From JAGMCF01 sp964398885 (GTDB lineage: Bacteria; Cloacimonadota; Cloacimonadia; JGIOTU-2): 64,000 nucleotides of DNA. The position numbers were made by a program, and so were the translations under genes. This document shows positions 42,845 to 51,957 of the stretch, piece by piece (the first letter of the stretch is position 1; every line of letters begins with the position of its first letter). The notes beneath the pieces are model-generated. The model did not search any database. It was not told where the DNA came from and saw only the letters and a list, made by a program, of their open reading frames with translations. The stretch is from the NCBI GenBank assembly GCA_964398885.1, contig CAYNOU010000003.1:6981-70980 (forward strand), read 5' to 3'.

Positions 42845-45800
42845 TTGAGAACTAAATTATCTGCTTTAATAGTATTTATTCTTTTATTTGTATTTACTAC
42901 AAATGTAAGTGCAGATAAAAATCCAATAGCAATTTTAGAATCAAATTTTGACTTTCTTATTCTGCAATTTGATTTAGGTGAATATCAAATTGACCATTTT
43001 AATAATTTTACTGTCATAAAAGGAGCACATTTTTCATATAACTACAAAGAAGGTGCAGCAAAACTTCCTGAATTAAGTTTTATTATTGGAATTCCATCTA
43101 AAGGGAATATATCATTCAAAACATTTGATAAGAAAACTTCAAAAATTCCTCTTAAAAATCCTATATTACCGTATCCAGAATATGTTCAAGAAATTGGGGA
43201 AAAAACTTGTCATATGATTTATAAGATTCAACCAGACATATATTATAACTCACTTTCACCAAGAGATATTGATTTAACCGAACCGTATATCTGGAGAAAC
43301 CAAAGAGTTGTTAAGCTAATAATTCATCCTTTTCGGGCTGAGAATAACCAGTTTATTATAACATCAGAATTTAGGATAAGAATAGATTTTGGAGGAAGTG
43401 GTCGCATAAAATCAGAATTTAAGGATAAGAATTTTGAAAATGTTTTTAAAAACACAATTATTAATTTTGATATTGCAAAAAATTGGTCAATTACTCGCAA
43501 AAGAGATATTCCTGATAATCCCTTTTCTCACGCTGATAGATGGTTTAAAATACCAATAACGCAAGATGGAATTTATAAGATAACCAAGCAAGAATTAAAA
43601 AATGCAGGCATTGATGTTGATAATTTAAATCCGGAAACAATAAGAATTTTTAATGGCGGAGGTTGCTCATTAGATAGAGATAGTTATACAGGACCATCAG
43701 ATTTAGATTCAATCCCAATTTTTTTATCTGATACTGATGATGGATTTCCAATATACTTCTATGCTCGCGATACTGACGGAATTGAAATGAATAGAGAGTA
43801 TTCCCAATATTATAATCCTTATACTCCTACAAATATATATTGGCTTACATATAACACTGATTTGGGTATTAAAAAAAATATTCCATCAGAACCTAAAACT
43901 ACTTTACAAAACAGAAGTTCTAAAGAAACCCTAAATATTTATCATTATAAAGAACATCTTGAAGAGGAAAAGATAAGATCAGAACCTAATGGGCTAAAAT
44001 GGTTTTGGTATAATTTTTCAGGAACTGGAAGTAATATAAAAAGTATTGAATTTTCAGTTTCAAACCTAATTCAAAATGAAAATCAAGAGATTAGGTTGAA
44101 ATTTAATACAAGCCCAAGTTCGGGTTATATCAACTTTAAACTTAATAATGAAGAGATTACATCTTCTTCGACTGGGGGTGGTTCTATTATTTTCAGTGGT
44201 AATTTTTTACAAAATGGAAATAATATTTTAGATATTTATTATTCCGGATCGAAAAGTCTATATTTTGACTACTATAACATAGAATATGATAAAAATTTAT
44301 CTATGGTAAATAATAGAGTGGCATTTCCTCTACCTGAAATTAATACTACTTATGAAGTTGAAATTAGCAATGTCCTGAATAATGAATTACAGATTTTTAA
44401 AGTTTATGATTTTGATAATGTAGAGAGAATTGATAGCTTATATTTTGAAAGTAATAAAGTATATTTTACAGATTCCATAAATAATATTGATATAAAATAT
44501 TTTGCTGTTTGTCAGGGTGGATACTTATCACCTTCTCAGATTATTGAAAAGTATAAGCCGGAAGTATATTATTCATATAACGAGAATGGTCAAATAATTG
44601 GAGAAGATAAGTCTTGTTATTTGCGAGATAACATAGAACTTGCAAATACAGATCTTATTATTATCTGTCCTGAAGAATTTTATGAAAAATTAAAAGAATT
44701 AGCTAACTTTCATAGTGAAATTGATAGCATGACTGTTCTGGTTACAAAATTAGATGATGTCTATGATGAATTTTCATGGGGCTTACCTGATGTAGTTGCA
44801 ATTAGATACTTTTTACATTATGCATTTGACTATTATGGGGCGGATTCTAGGCATAATGTTTCTTATGTAATTTTAGCAGGAGATGGCACAAATGATTTTA
44901 GAAAGTATGAAGCCATAACTGGTGATAAAAATAAAATTCTCCCCTTTATCAAAGGAACTACTCCATTGGATGATAATTATGTGTGTTTCAGTTCAAGTAA
45001 TCCAGAAATGATGATTGGAAGAATTCCTTGTCAAACACAAACGGAATTAGAAATAGTTATTGATAAAATAGTTAACTATACAACAAGTCCTAATTATGGT
45101 TTTTGGAGAAGTCGTGTAATGATTTCTGCAGATGACTTTCTTAAAGATGGTCACCACTACGAGACAGGGAATACTTACAATGCTGAGATTTTATCTTCAT
45201 TAATAGAAAACAATATTGAGCTTATTAAGATTTACGGGATTGATTACCCACTTGATGAATTTCGCAATAGGCCAGAAGCAAATGAAGCTATAATTAAGAC
45301 TATAAATAATGGGGTTGGAATATTCGTTTATCTCGGTCATGGAGGTTACGATCTCCTTGGAGACGAAGATTATTTTCGTTCCAGTGATATCTCAAAACTT
45401 AATAATTCTGATATGCTCCCATTTTTCTATGCTGGTTCATGTAATGTTGGTCATTTTGATTCTAATACTTTTGAATCAATGGCTGAAAAGATGCTTCTTG
45501 CTAAAAACAGGGGAACAATTGCTTCATATGCATCTTCTCGCGGAGGTGGCTTTGGTGATTACGAAGATATCATTTCAGAATTAGTTAATAAGCCAGATGA
45601 AGGAATAAGAATCGGTGAAGCTATAATTACATACACTTTTAATCAAATGTATAACCTTTTTGGGGATCCAGCCGTTAGATTGGTTATACCTCCGAGGGCT
45701 GGAAATCTAAAAATTCCAGAAAGTTATCCAGACTCTCTAAAAGCAAGACAAACAGCTAACATAATTGGTAATATAAATAACCCAGATAATCAGTATGAGC

Positions 45801-46747
45801 AAATCTTCGCAGTTACTTATGATACGGATTATTCAACCACTTATCTTTATGAAGATGAAGTGGAAGATGTTTGGGTTTGGTTTGATATTGTATTTACTAC
45901 AAAGGGCAAACCAATATTCAAAGGTCCAATTTCATGTTCTCAAGATTCATTCTCTCTTCATTTCATCGTTCCAGATGATATTTATGGAGGTTCTAAAGGT
46001 CATATTCTTGCATATGCGGTTAATACTGATAAAACAAAAGATATTCTTATGTCATATCACAAGCAGTCCAGTCCTAACAATCATAATTTGATTATAAATG
46101 GATATAGTGATGCAGTAAATGACGGTCCTCCTCTAATTAATATCTGGCTTGATAGAGAAGAGTTTAAAAACGGTGATTATGTTTCAGCAACGCCAACACT
46201 CTTTGCAAACATTTCCGATTCTAACGGAATAAATATTACAAATTATCCTGGGCATAGGATTCTTCTTACAATTGATGGTTATTGCGAAGAAAACATAACA
46301 GATTATTTTGTATACAATGCTGATTCTTACACAGACGGAGCAATTGAGTATAAAATAAACAATTTAAGTGTAGGTAGTCATCAACTGAAATTAGAATTAT
46401 TTGATAATTTTAATGAGGGTGCCAATAAAGAGATAAGTTTTAAGATAAAAGAAACCACTAATATAAAAGTCAGCAAAGTTCTCAATTATCCAAATCCGAT
46501 GAAAAATCTTACCTATTTCACATTTTATTTGGATGGAGATGCGGTAGTGGATATTGAGGTCTTTACTATCTCAGGCAAGAAGATAAAGACGATTAGTGAT
46601 AAAATATGCCAGCCTGGATATAATCAAATTTTTTGGGATGGAAAAGATAATGAGGGGGATTCTCCTGCAAGTGGTGTGTATTTCTATAAAATCATTCTTA
46701 ATTCTAAAAGAGTTAATAATGTTTATAAACTGATAATATCACATTAA
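42845..46747 (+). CDS. porU: PorU-like type IX secretion sortase (C25 family)
   Basis: The 1300-aa protein has a signal sequence (LIVFILLFVFTTNVSA), a long beta-rich N-terminal half, and a C25 gingipain-fold domain (about 610-960). The catalytic pair is intact: His832 in YLGHGGYDLLGDE and Cys866 in YAGSCNVGHFD; NLFGDPAVRLVIPP closes the domain. PorU cleaves the C-terminal signal from secreted cargo and attaches the protein to surface lipopolysaccharide. A FlgD-like domain ends the chain (YPNPMKNLTYFTF to YKLIISH). The start is a TTG at 42845, since no ATG lies before the signal sequence; no strong ribosome-binding site is seen. Confidence 0.85.
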   Translation: MRTKLSALIVFILLFVFTTNVSADKNPIAILESNFDFLILQFDLGEYQIDHFNNFTVIKGAHFSYNYKEGAAKLPELSFIIGIPSKGNISFKTFDKKTSKIPLKNPILPYPEYVQEIGEKTCHMIYKIQPDIYYNSLSPRDIDLTEPYIWRNQRVVKLIIHPFRAENNQFIITSEFRIRIDFGGSGRIKSEFKDKNFENVFKNTIINFDIAKNWSITRKRDIPDNPFSHADRWFKIPITQDGIYKITKQELKNAGIDVDNLNPETIRIFNGGGCSLDRDSYTGPSDLDSIPIFLSDTDDGFPIYFYARDTDGIEMNREYSQYYNPYTPTNIYWLTYNTDLGIKKNIPSEPKTTLQNRSSKETLNIYHYKEHLEEEKIRSEPNGLKWFWYNFSGTGSNIKSIEFSVSNLIQNENQEIRLKFNTSPSSGYINFKLNNEEITSSSTGGGSIIFSGNFLQNGNNILDIYYSGSKSLYFDYYNIEYDKNLSMVNNRVAFPLPEINTTYEVEISNVLNNELQIFKVYDFDNVERIDSLYFESNKVYFTDSINNIDIKYFAVCQGGYLSPSQIIEKYKPEVYYSYNENGQIIGEDKSCYLRDNIELANTDLIIICPEEFYEKLKELANFHSEIDSMTVLVTKLDDVYDEFSWGLPDVVAIRYFLHYAFDYYGADSRHNVSYVILAGDGTNDFRKYEAITGDKNKILPFIKGTTPLDDNYVCFSSSNPEMMIGRIPCQTQTELEIVIDKIVNYTTSPNYGFWRSRVMISADDFLKDGHHYETGNTYNAEILSSLIENNIELIKIYGIDYPLDEFRNRPEANEAIIKTINNGVGIFVYLGHGGYDLLGDEDYFRSSDISKLNNSDMLPFFYAGSCNVGHFDSNTFESMAEKMLLAKNRGTIASYASSRGGGFGDYEDIISELVNKPDEGIRIGEAIITYTFNQMYNLFGDPAVRLVIPPRAGNLKIPESYPDSLKARQTANIIGNINNPDNQYEQIFAVTYDTDYSTTYLYEDEVEDVWVWFDIVFTTKGKPIFKGPISCSQDSFSLHFIVPDDIYGGSKGHILAYAVNTDKTKDILMSYHKQSSPNNHNLIINGYSDAVNDGPPLINIWLDREEFKNGDYVSATPTLFANISDSNGINITNYPGHRILLTIDGYCEENITDYFVYNADSYTDGAIEYKINNLSVGSHQLKLELFDNFNEGANKEISFKIKETTNIKVSKVLNYPNPMKNLTYFTFYLDGDAVVDIEVFTISGKKIKTISDKICQPGYNQIFWDGKDNEGDSPASGVYFYKIILNSKRVNNVYKLIISH

Positions 46748-46781
46748 ATTTAAATAAAAAATTAAAAAATTAATAAAAAAT

Positions 46782-46810
46782 TTGACAAGAGAATTAAGAT
46801 TGTGTTAACT
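46782..46810 (+). promoter_or_regulatory. Possible promoter of the 956-aa secreted protein
   Basis: TTGACA (46782-46787) is followed after 17 nt by TTAACT (or after 18 nt by TAACTT), a weak -10. It would start a transcript with a leader of about 200 nt. Confidence 0.4.
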
Positions 46811-46834
46811 TGTCTTTAATAAATTGGATTAGCA

Positions 46835-46907
46835 AGGCATTCTAAGTAATTAGGTATTATGCTTAACAGCATAAGAAATTGTTAATGTCTTAGATAGGAA
46901 AATGCCT
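46835..46907 (+). ncRNA. Structured 5' leader of unknown class
   Basis: Nested pairings are visible: AGGCATT (46835-46841) with AATGCCT (46901-46907), CTAAG (46842-46846) with CTTAG (46889-46893), a possible AATT/AATT pair, and an apical hairpin TTATGC (46857-46862) with GCATAA (46869-46874). A 7-nt bulge separates the two outer stems on the 3' side. The shape suggests a riboswitch or other cis-acting RNA; I do not recognise the class. Confidence 0.5.
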
Positions 46908-46948
46908 ATATGGCAGAATTATTAAAATGCTAACTTACAAATTAGGAT

Positions 46949-46973
46949 TTTCAGATAAAAATTTTGTCTGAAA
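46949..46973 (+). promoter_or_regulatory. Second leader hairpin close to the start codon
   Basis: TTTCAGA at the left pairs with TCTGAAA at the right through an 11- or 12-bp stem (one T-G pair) with a very short loop. It lies 38 nt before the ATG at 47011 and has no strong T run, so it may be an expression-platform or mRNA-stability hairpin. Confidence 0.5.
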
Positions 46974-47010
46974 TGTTTATATTAACAATCTAATATTAAA
47001 GGAGAAAACA

Positions 47011-49881
47011 ATGAAAAAGAAACTTTGCTTTCTAACAATTCTGTTACTAATTTTCTCAGTTTCTCTTAGCTGGGCTATTGTAAAACAAGCTACTGTGCCT
47101 ACAAACAAAACGGAGAGCACCCTTCCAAAAATCATAAATTCAGAAAGTCATCCCGTCATTCCCGAAGGCACTGTATTAAGATCAATCAAACATCATCAAG
47201 TAGCTCCAATTGACGATGAATATGTGAATACCCGTTCAGATAAAGGTGGTGTTGAAACTGTATGGGCTGAAAATTTTGAAACTGAGGACGCATTTTGGTA
47301 TTACACAGGTGCGGCTTACATAGTTACTCTTACTCCCGCCGACGAAATTGCCACAAGATTTACTCCATTCCATAATGGTACACTTGATGGAACCTGGATA
47401 TACTTTTATGGTGGCGATGCTACTGAAGTAACTATTAGTGTTTATGACAAGGATGCTAGCGGGTTGCCAGGAACGGTGCTTGGCTCACTTGATGTAGACC
47501 CTGGTGCTGGAAATACAATAGATTTGTCCTCTTTAGGAATTACACTTACTAGTATGGAAGATTTCTTTATATCTGTTAAGATTAGTACCGGTTCTGACCT
47601 TAATGTGATTTGTGATGATGGCTCAGGAACCGCTGCGCGTTCATTTAGTAATAGTGGTACTGGATGGATATCCGAAGCTCCTTATGAATGGTGCATTGAT
47701 GCAATAGTTACTTGGACTGACTCATGGACAACTGGAACTGGCAACTGGCAATATATTGAAAATGATACTATTCCTCACAGCCCCACACATTGCTGGTGGA
47801 TTGATGAAGGGGTAGGCTATACCAATGACCCATTGGTTTCCCCGACTTTCCATCTTATACCAGGATATAATCTATACTTTATCAGTATGTGGATTAATAT
47901 TGAATTTCCAAGAACAGTAGCCCCTACGGGTTATATTGATGAAACTTACAGACTGTGGATTGTAGATACAGATGCACCACTTGTTGATTATTGGCATATA
48001 GATGACCTGAATGCTTATGAAGGTAATTCCTGGTGGTGTGGACTTGAAGACCCCACCTGGGCTGGTGGCTGGGGTTATGGTAATAATTGGAATCAATGGA
48101 TTGAGACCCCTGACTTAGATTTATCCACATCCAGTCCAATTTCCCTTGATTTTATCCAACGCTATGATGTAGAGTTGGATTACGATTATTGTTATGTTGA
48201 AATTTCTACTGATAATTGGGCTTCACAAACTACTCTTGCTACATATAATGGAACTAATAATACCTGGACTGCAGAGCAGATAGACCTTAGTAGTTATGCT
48301 AACGAAAATGTAAAAATAAGGTTCCGCTTTATCTCTGATTCTGGCTGGTCTGATGAAGATGGTGATGATACTGAAGGTGCCTGGTTCATAGATAATGTTG
48401 TAATATCAGATGGCTCCACTACTTTCTTTGAAGATAATGCAGACGCTCAACAAAACTTCCTGGTAAATCCCGGCAATTTACCATGGGAAGCACTCTTCTA
48501 TGATTATGATAGAGACTATCCTGCTCCTTCCTGTGGTTGGGAATTAATTGATAAAGATTATATTTTCAATGGCACATGTAATGTTACAGACTATGCTGAT
48601 AAAGACATCAAACTTAAGGTAACTGTGTCCACAGACGATAGCACCTATGCCTTTGGTGCAGGCTTCTATGTTGATGATATAGATATCACAGGAATCTCTC
48701 TTCCTGAAGTTGATATGGCTTGTGATTTCACGCTTGTCCCATATCCATCAACTGTAGGGCTTGATATTAAATCAGATTTAACACCTAAAGTCATTATAAG
48801 TCAAAGAGGTTATGGAAGTTCAGCAGCTAACATACGTATTGATGTAGAAGATACAGGATTTGAACCTCCATTATTTGATTATTATGCACAAAATGCAGGT
48901 CCTTTAGGAATGGGTGAATACGGTCTATTTGATCTAACGAGAAATCCGGGCTATACCCCAGTAGAAGGGACTTATGATTATGTAGCCTGGGTAGAAGCAG
49001 CAGGAGATACCGTACCTGACAACGACTATGCTCCCCCAATGACTGTACAAATCTATCCCGCAGGTGAATATGAACTTGGATATAATAGCAGAGTAGCAGG
49101 TCTGTACTATTATCCTTATATATCAGGAGCATTAACCCATTATACCCCATTTAGTGATGGAATAGTTTCAGGTCCACAACAATTAAGCGGCGTAAGATGG
49201 CTCGCATATTATCGTGGTGGCGAACCAGGAGATTCTGGTGCTTTAACATTTGATGTATATGATGCCATTGATGACACCACATTTGGAGATCTTCTTCATC
49301 ATGAAGAGATCACTTTCTCTGCCACAAAATTTGAATGGACATCAATTCCATTTAGTGAATCTGTAACGGTTGATGGGGATTTCTTTATTCTAGTAACAGG
49401 TGTGTGGCCTGAAGCAGGAACTAGTCCAGATAGTTTGGTGTATTTTATGCTCTGTGATAATAATACAGCAGATCTTCTTGGCGAAAGTTATTATGCTGGA
49501 CATTCTTTCGATTATGATCCGGAGACGGGAGAAATGTCTGAGCTCGAAAATGATTTATACTGGAATGCTTTACTGAATATAGAAATAGGTGTTGACCCAG
49601 GTCAGGAACCTGAAGTAGCAACAACTTACCTTAATCAGAACTTCCCGAACCCAGTAACTTCAAATACAAATATCTCATTCAACCTAAAAGCAAATTCTGA
49701 TGTTAAAATTTCAGTTTATAACATTAAAGGTCAGTTAGTTGAGACATTGGTAGATAATAAAATGGAGAAAGGACCTCATACTCTTACTTGGAATAACAAA
49801 TCTCTTTCTAATGGAATCTATTTCCTCAGATTAGAGACTAAAGAAACTACAATTACAAAGAAGATGGTTATTCTGCGATAA
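47011..49881 (+). CDS. Large secreted protein with jelly-roll domains and sorting domain
   Basis: This 956-aa protein has a signal peptide (MKKKLCFLTILLLIFSVSLS) and several jelly-roll or MAM-like domains: a first with VWAENFETEDAFWYYTG, a second around TGTGNWQYIENDTIPHSPTH, and a third with DLSSYANENVKIRFRF and GAWFIDNVVISDG, as in choice-of-anchor proteins. The sorting domain (about 870-956) is canonical, without palindromic insertions, and ends TKKMVILR. A strong ribosome-binding site (AAAGGAG) and a structured leader suggest high or controlled expression. Likely a surface or S-layer-like protein; no enzyme motif is seen. Confidence 0.8.
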   Translation: MKKKLCFLTILLLIFSVSLSWAIVKQATVPTNKTESTLPKIINSESHPVIPEGTVLRSIKHHQVAPIDDEYVNTRSDKGGVETVWAENFETEDAFWYYTGAAYIVTLTPADEIATRFTPFHNGTLDGTWIYFYGGDATEVTISVYDKDASGLPGTVLGSLDVDPGAGNTIDLSSLGITLTSMEDFFISVKISTGSDLNVICDDGSGTAARSFSNSGTGWISEAPYEWCIDAIVTWTDSWTTGTGNWQYIENDTIPHSPTHCWWIDEGVGYTNDPLVSPTFHLIPGYNLYFISMWINIEFPRTVAPTGYIDETYRLWIVDTDAPLVDYWHIDDLNAYEGNSWWCGLEDPTWAGGWGYGNNWNQWIETPDLDLSTSSPISLDFIQRYDVELDYDYCYVEISTDNWASQTTLATYNGTNNTWTAEQIDLSSYANENVKIRFRFISDSGWSDEDGDDTEGAWFIDNVVISDGSTTFFEDNADAQQNFLVNPGNLPWEALFYDYDRDYPAPSCGWELIDKDYIFNGTCNVTDYADKDIKLKVTVSTDDSTYAFGAGFYVDDIDITGISLPEVDMACDFTLVPYPSTVGLDIKSDLTPKVIISQRGYGSSAANIRIDVEDTGFEPPLFDYYAQNAGPLGMGEYGLFDLTRNPGYTPVEGTYDYVAWVEAAGDTVPDNDYAPPMTVQIYPAGEYELGYNSRVAGLYYYPYISGALTHYTPFSDGIVSGPQQLSGVRWLAYYRGGEPGDSGALTFDVYDAIDDTTFGDLLHHEEITFSATKFEWTSIPFSESVTVDGDFFILVTGVWPEAGTSPDSLVYFMLCDNNTADLLGESYYAGHSFDYDPETGEMSELENDLYWNALLNIEIGVDPGQEPEVATTYLNQNFPNPVTSNTNISFNLKANSDVKISVYNIKGQLVETLVDNKMEKGPHTLTWNNKSLSNGIYFLRLETKETTITKKMVILR

Positions 49882-49896
49882 TCATCATTCAATTTA

Positions 49897-49931
49897 AGCC
49901 CTATCCCGATAAATCGGGATGGGGCTTTTAT
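49897..49931 (+). terminator. Terminator built on a TCCCGAT-type palindrome
   Basis: AGCCCTATCCCGAT pairs with ATCGGGATGGGGCT (14 bp, one wobble, 2-nt loop) and is followed by TTTTATTTTTT. The inner part is the same ATCCCGATAAATCGGGAT unit found inside the coding sequence at 13739. Confidence 0.9.
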
Positions 49932-49955
49932 TTTTTGGCATTATAAAAAAATTGT

Positions 49956-51839
49956 ATGACGAAAAAAGTAAAACAATCACTTAAAATCCAACCAATAATT
50001 TATTTATTTTCTCTCTTAATTTTTACTAATCCATTTTTCATAACAAAAAAATACCTTTTATTTTTTCCATATAGACTTTTAGTACTTCAAATTCTAATTT
50101 TGGTTATTTGCATTCTTTTTTTTCTTTCACCCAAATATAAATTTAATAAAAAGAAATATCTCCCATTCTTGATTATTGGCATATATCTTTTTTATAATGT
50201 TATTAGAGCTATTTTTTCAATCCGCCAGATGGCGGATTATAGTTTAGATGTTTTAATATATTTAATCCCTTCAATAATCCTATTTTTTATTATCTCGCAA
50301 ATTAAAATTAATAAAAATGAAAGAAGTTTAATTGCAGGTTCATTTGTTTCCAGTTTTCTTCTTTCAATCATTCCGGGATATTTTCTTCAATCACAGACTG
50401 TTGTTTGTTTTTCTCGTCTTAGTCTAAATTGGGCAAATCCTAATTATTATGCGAGTTATCTCTTAATTACTATCGGTTTTACTATCTATTTATGGAAATT
50501 ATATTCAAATAAGAATGCTAAAAAAAACTGGATAAAATATTTTTCTCTTTTATCATTAATTTTAATTATTGTATTTTTATTCTGGACACAATCGCGTGGA
50601 GGTCTCCTTGCTTTTTTATTAGTGATGACTATTTTTGTATTAGCATACAGTATAAAAGGGTCAAAATTTAAACTTCTTACAACTTTAGTAATTATACTAT
50701 TAATATTATTCATAGGATTATTTTATACTTTTCAAAAAATTCGTCCAGCCACAATTACTTTTAGAGAAAGGATTTATAAATCAACTTTTGATTATATAAA
50801 AGATTTCTGGTTGTTTGGCAGTGGTCTTGGTTCTTTTGCGCATTATTTTCCAAAGTATAGGCAAAGTGATTACAAATTGATAGGACAAGAAGATATTATT
50901 ACACATACTCACAATGAATTTATGGAACAATGGGCTGAAACCGGTATAATAGGACTACTACTTTTTTTAGGATTTATTATTGTAATAATATTAGAAGCTA
51001 TAAAGAAAATTTCAATATTTGAAGCGGAAAGGAAATATTTTATCGGTGCATGCTTGCTATCCTTTCTGCTTTTTATTACTCATAATCTCTTTACCATTAC
51101 CATGCGACTATCTCCATTACAAATCTATTTTTATATTCTTGCAGGCTTAATTTTTGCTAATTATGAGGAAATAAATATTAAAATAAATAGAACGAATAAA
51201 AAGAAATATATTCTATTCATTCTTATCCCTTTGTTTCTATGGTTAATCTCAATAAATATAAGAAATATAACGGGATTGGGTTATTTTCAGAAATCAAAAG
51301 AGATATTTGATATTTCTAAATTTAGACTATCAACTTCTATCAAATATGCTGAAAAAGCAGAAAAATATATTCCTCATAATGCTGCTTTGCTTTATCATCT
51401 TGGTTATTCTTATAATTATAAAAAGGATTATAAAAAGTCCATTGAGTTTTTCAATCGTTTGCTTAAGATATCACCTTATTACCCACAAGCTCATTTCTGG
51501 AAAGGTTATATTTATTCTTTGAACAATAATTGGAATAAAGCTATAAATGAATATAAAGATGAGTTAAAATATGACCAATATCCTAAAGTATACTTTAATC
51601 TTGCGATAGCTTATTATTATAGTAATGATGAAAAATCATCTATTAGTTATTTACAAAAATATGTAGAAAAAATTGTTGAAAAAATAGAGAAAAATCTTGT
51701 TTTAGACAGAGAAAGGATTTTATCTCAAGAGAAAAGGAACCTTAATTTTGCTTTTGAAAATCTAAAAAAATACTACATTGACAAAGATAAAGATAAAATT
51801 TCAGAGTTAGAACAGATTAAAAAAATTCTGTCCCCGTAA
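49956..51839 (+). CDS. O-antigen ligase/polymerase-like protein with TPR tail
   Basis: The 627-aa protein has about 10-12 membrane helices in its first 430 residues, with the Wzy_C/WaaL hallmark FWTQSRGGLLAFLLVMTIF and a large loop holding FGSGLGSFAHYFPKYR and THTHNEFMEQWAETGIIGL. TPR-like helices follow (LLYHLGYSYNYKKDYKKSIE, HFWKGYIYSLNNNWNKAINE). Such proteins join or polymerise surface glycans; in T9SS organisms a related glycan anchors the cargo. A TCCGCC palindrome (50221-50236) lies in frame near residue 90. Confidence 0.82.
   Translation: MTKKVKQSLKIQPIIYLFSLLIFTNPFFITKKYLLFFPYRLLVLQILILVICILFFLSPKYKFNKKKYLPFLIIGIYLFYNVIRAIFSIRQMADYSLDVLIYLIPSIILFFIISQIKINKNERSLIAGSFVSSFLLSIIPGYFLQSQTVVCFSRLSLNWANPNYYASYLLITIGFTIYLWKLYSNKNAKKNWIKYFSLLSLILIIVFLFWTQSRGGLLAFLLVMTIFVLAYSIKGSKFKLLTTLVIILLILFIGLFYTFQKIRPATITFRERIYKSTFDYIKDFWLFGSGLGSFAHYFPKYRQSDYKLIGQEDIITHTHNEFMEQWAETGIIGLLLFLGFIIVIILEAIKKISIFEAERKYFIGACLLSFLLFITHNLFTITMRLSPLQIYFYILAGLIFANYEEINIKINRTNKKKYILFILIPLFLWLISINIRNITGLGYFQKSKEIFDISKFRLSTSIKYAEKAEKYIPHNAALLYHLGYSYNYKKDYKKSIEFFNRLLKISPYYPQAHFWKGYIYSLNNNWNKAINEYKDELKYDQYPKVYFNLAIAYYYSNDEKSSISYLQKYVEKIVEKIEKNLVLDRERILSQEKRNLNFAFENLKKYYIDKDKDKISELEQIKKILSP
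50221..50236. repeat. TCCGCC/GGCGGA palindrome inside the ligase-like gene
   Basis: TCCGCCAGATGGCGGA is read in frame as IRQMADY in the loop between two membrane helices. Confidence 0.82.
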
Positions 51840-51957
51840 AAATTAATAACATCATTTTTAAAGAACTGTAATGAGATAAATTTTTTTCTTTACTACGAAA
51901 ATTGTTTAACACTTAAATGGTTAAAATATTACTTATCAATAAATATCTAAGGGTAGG

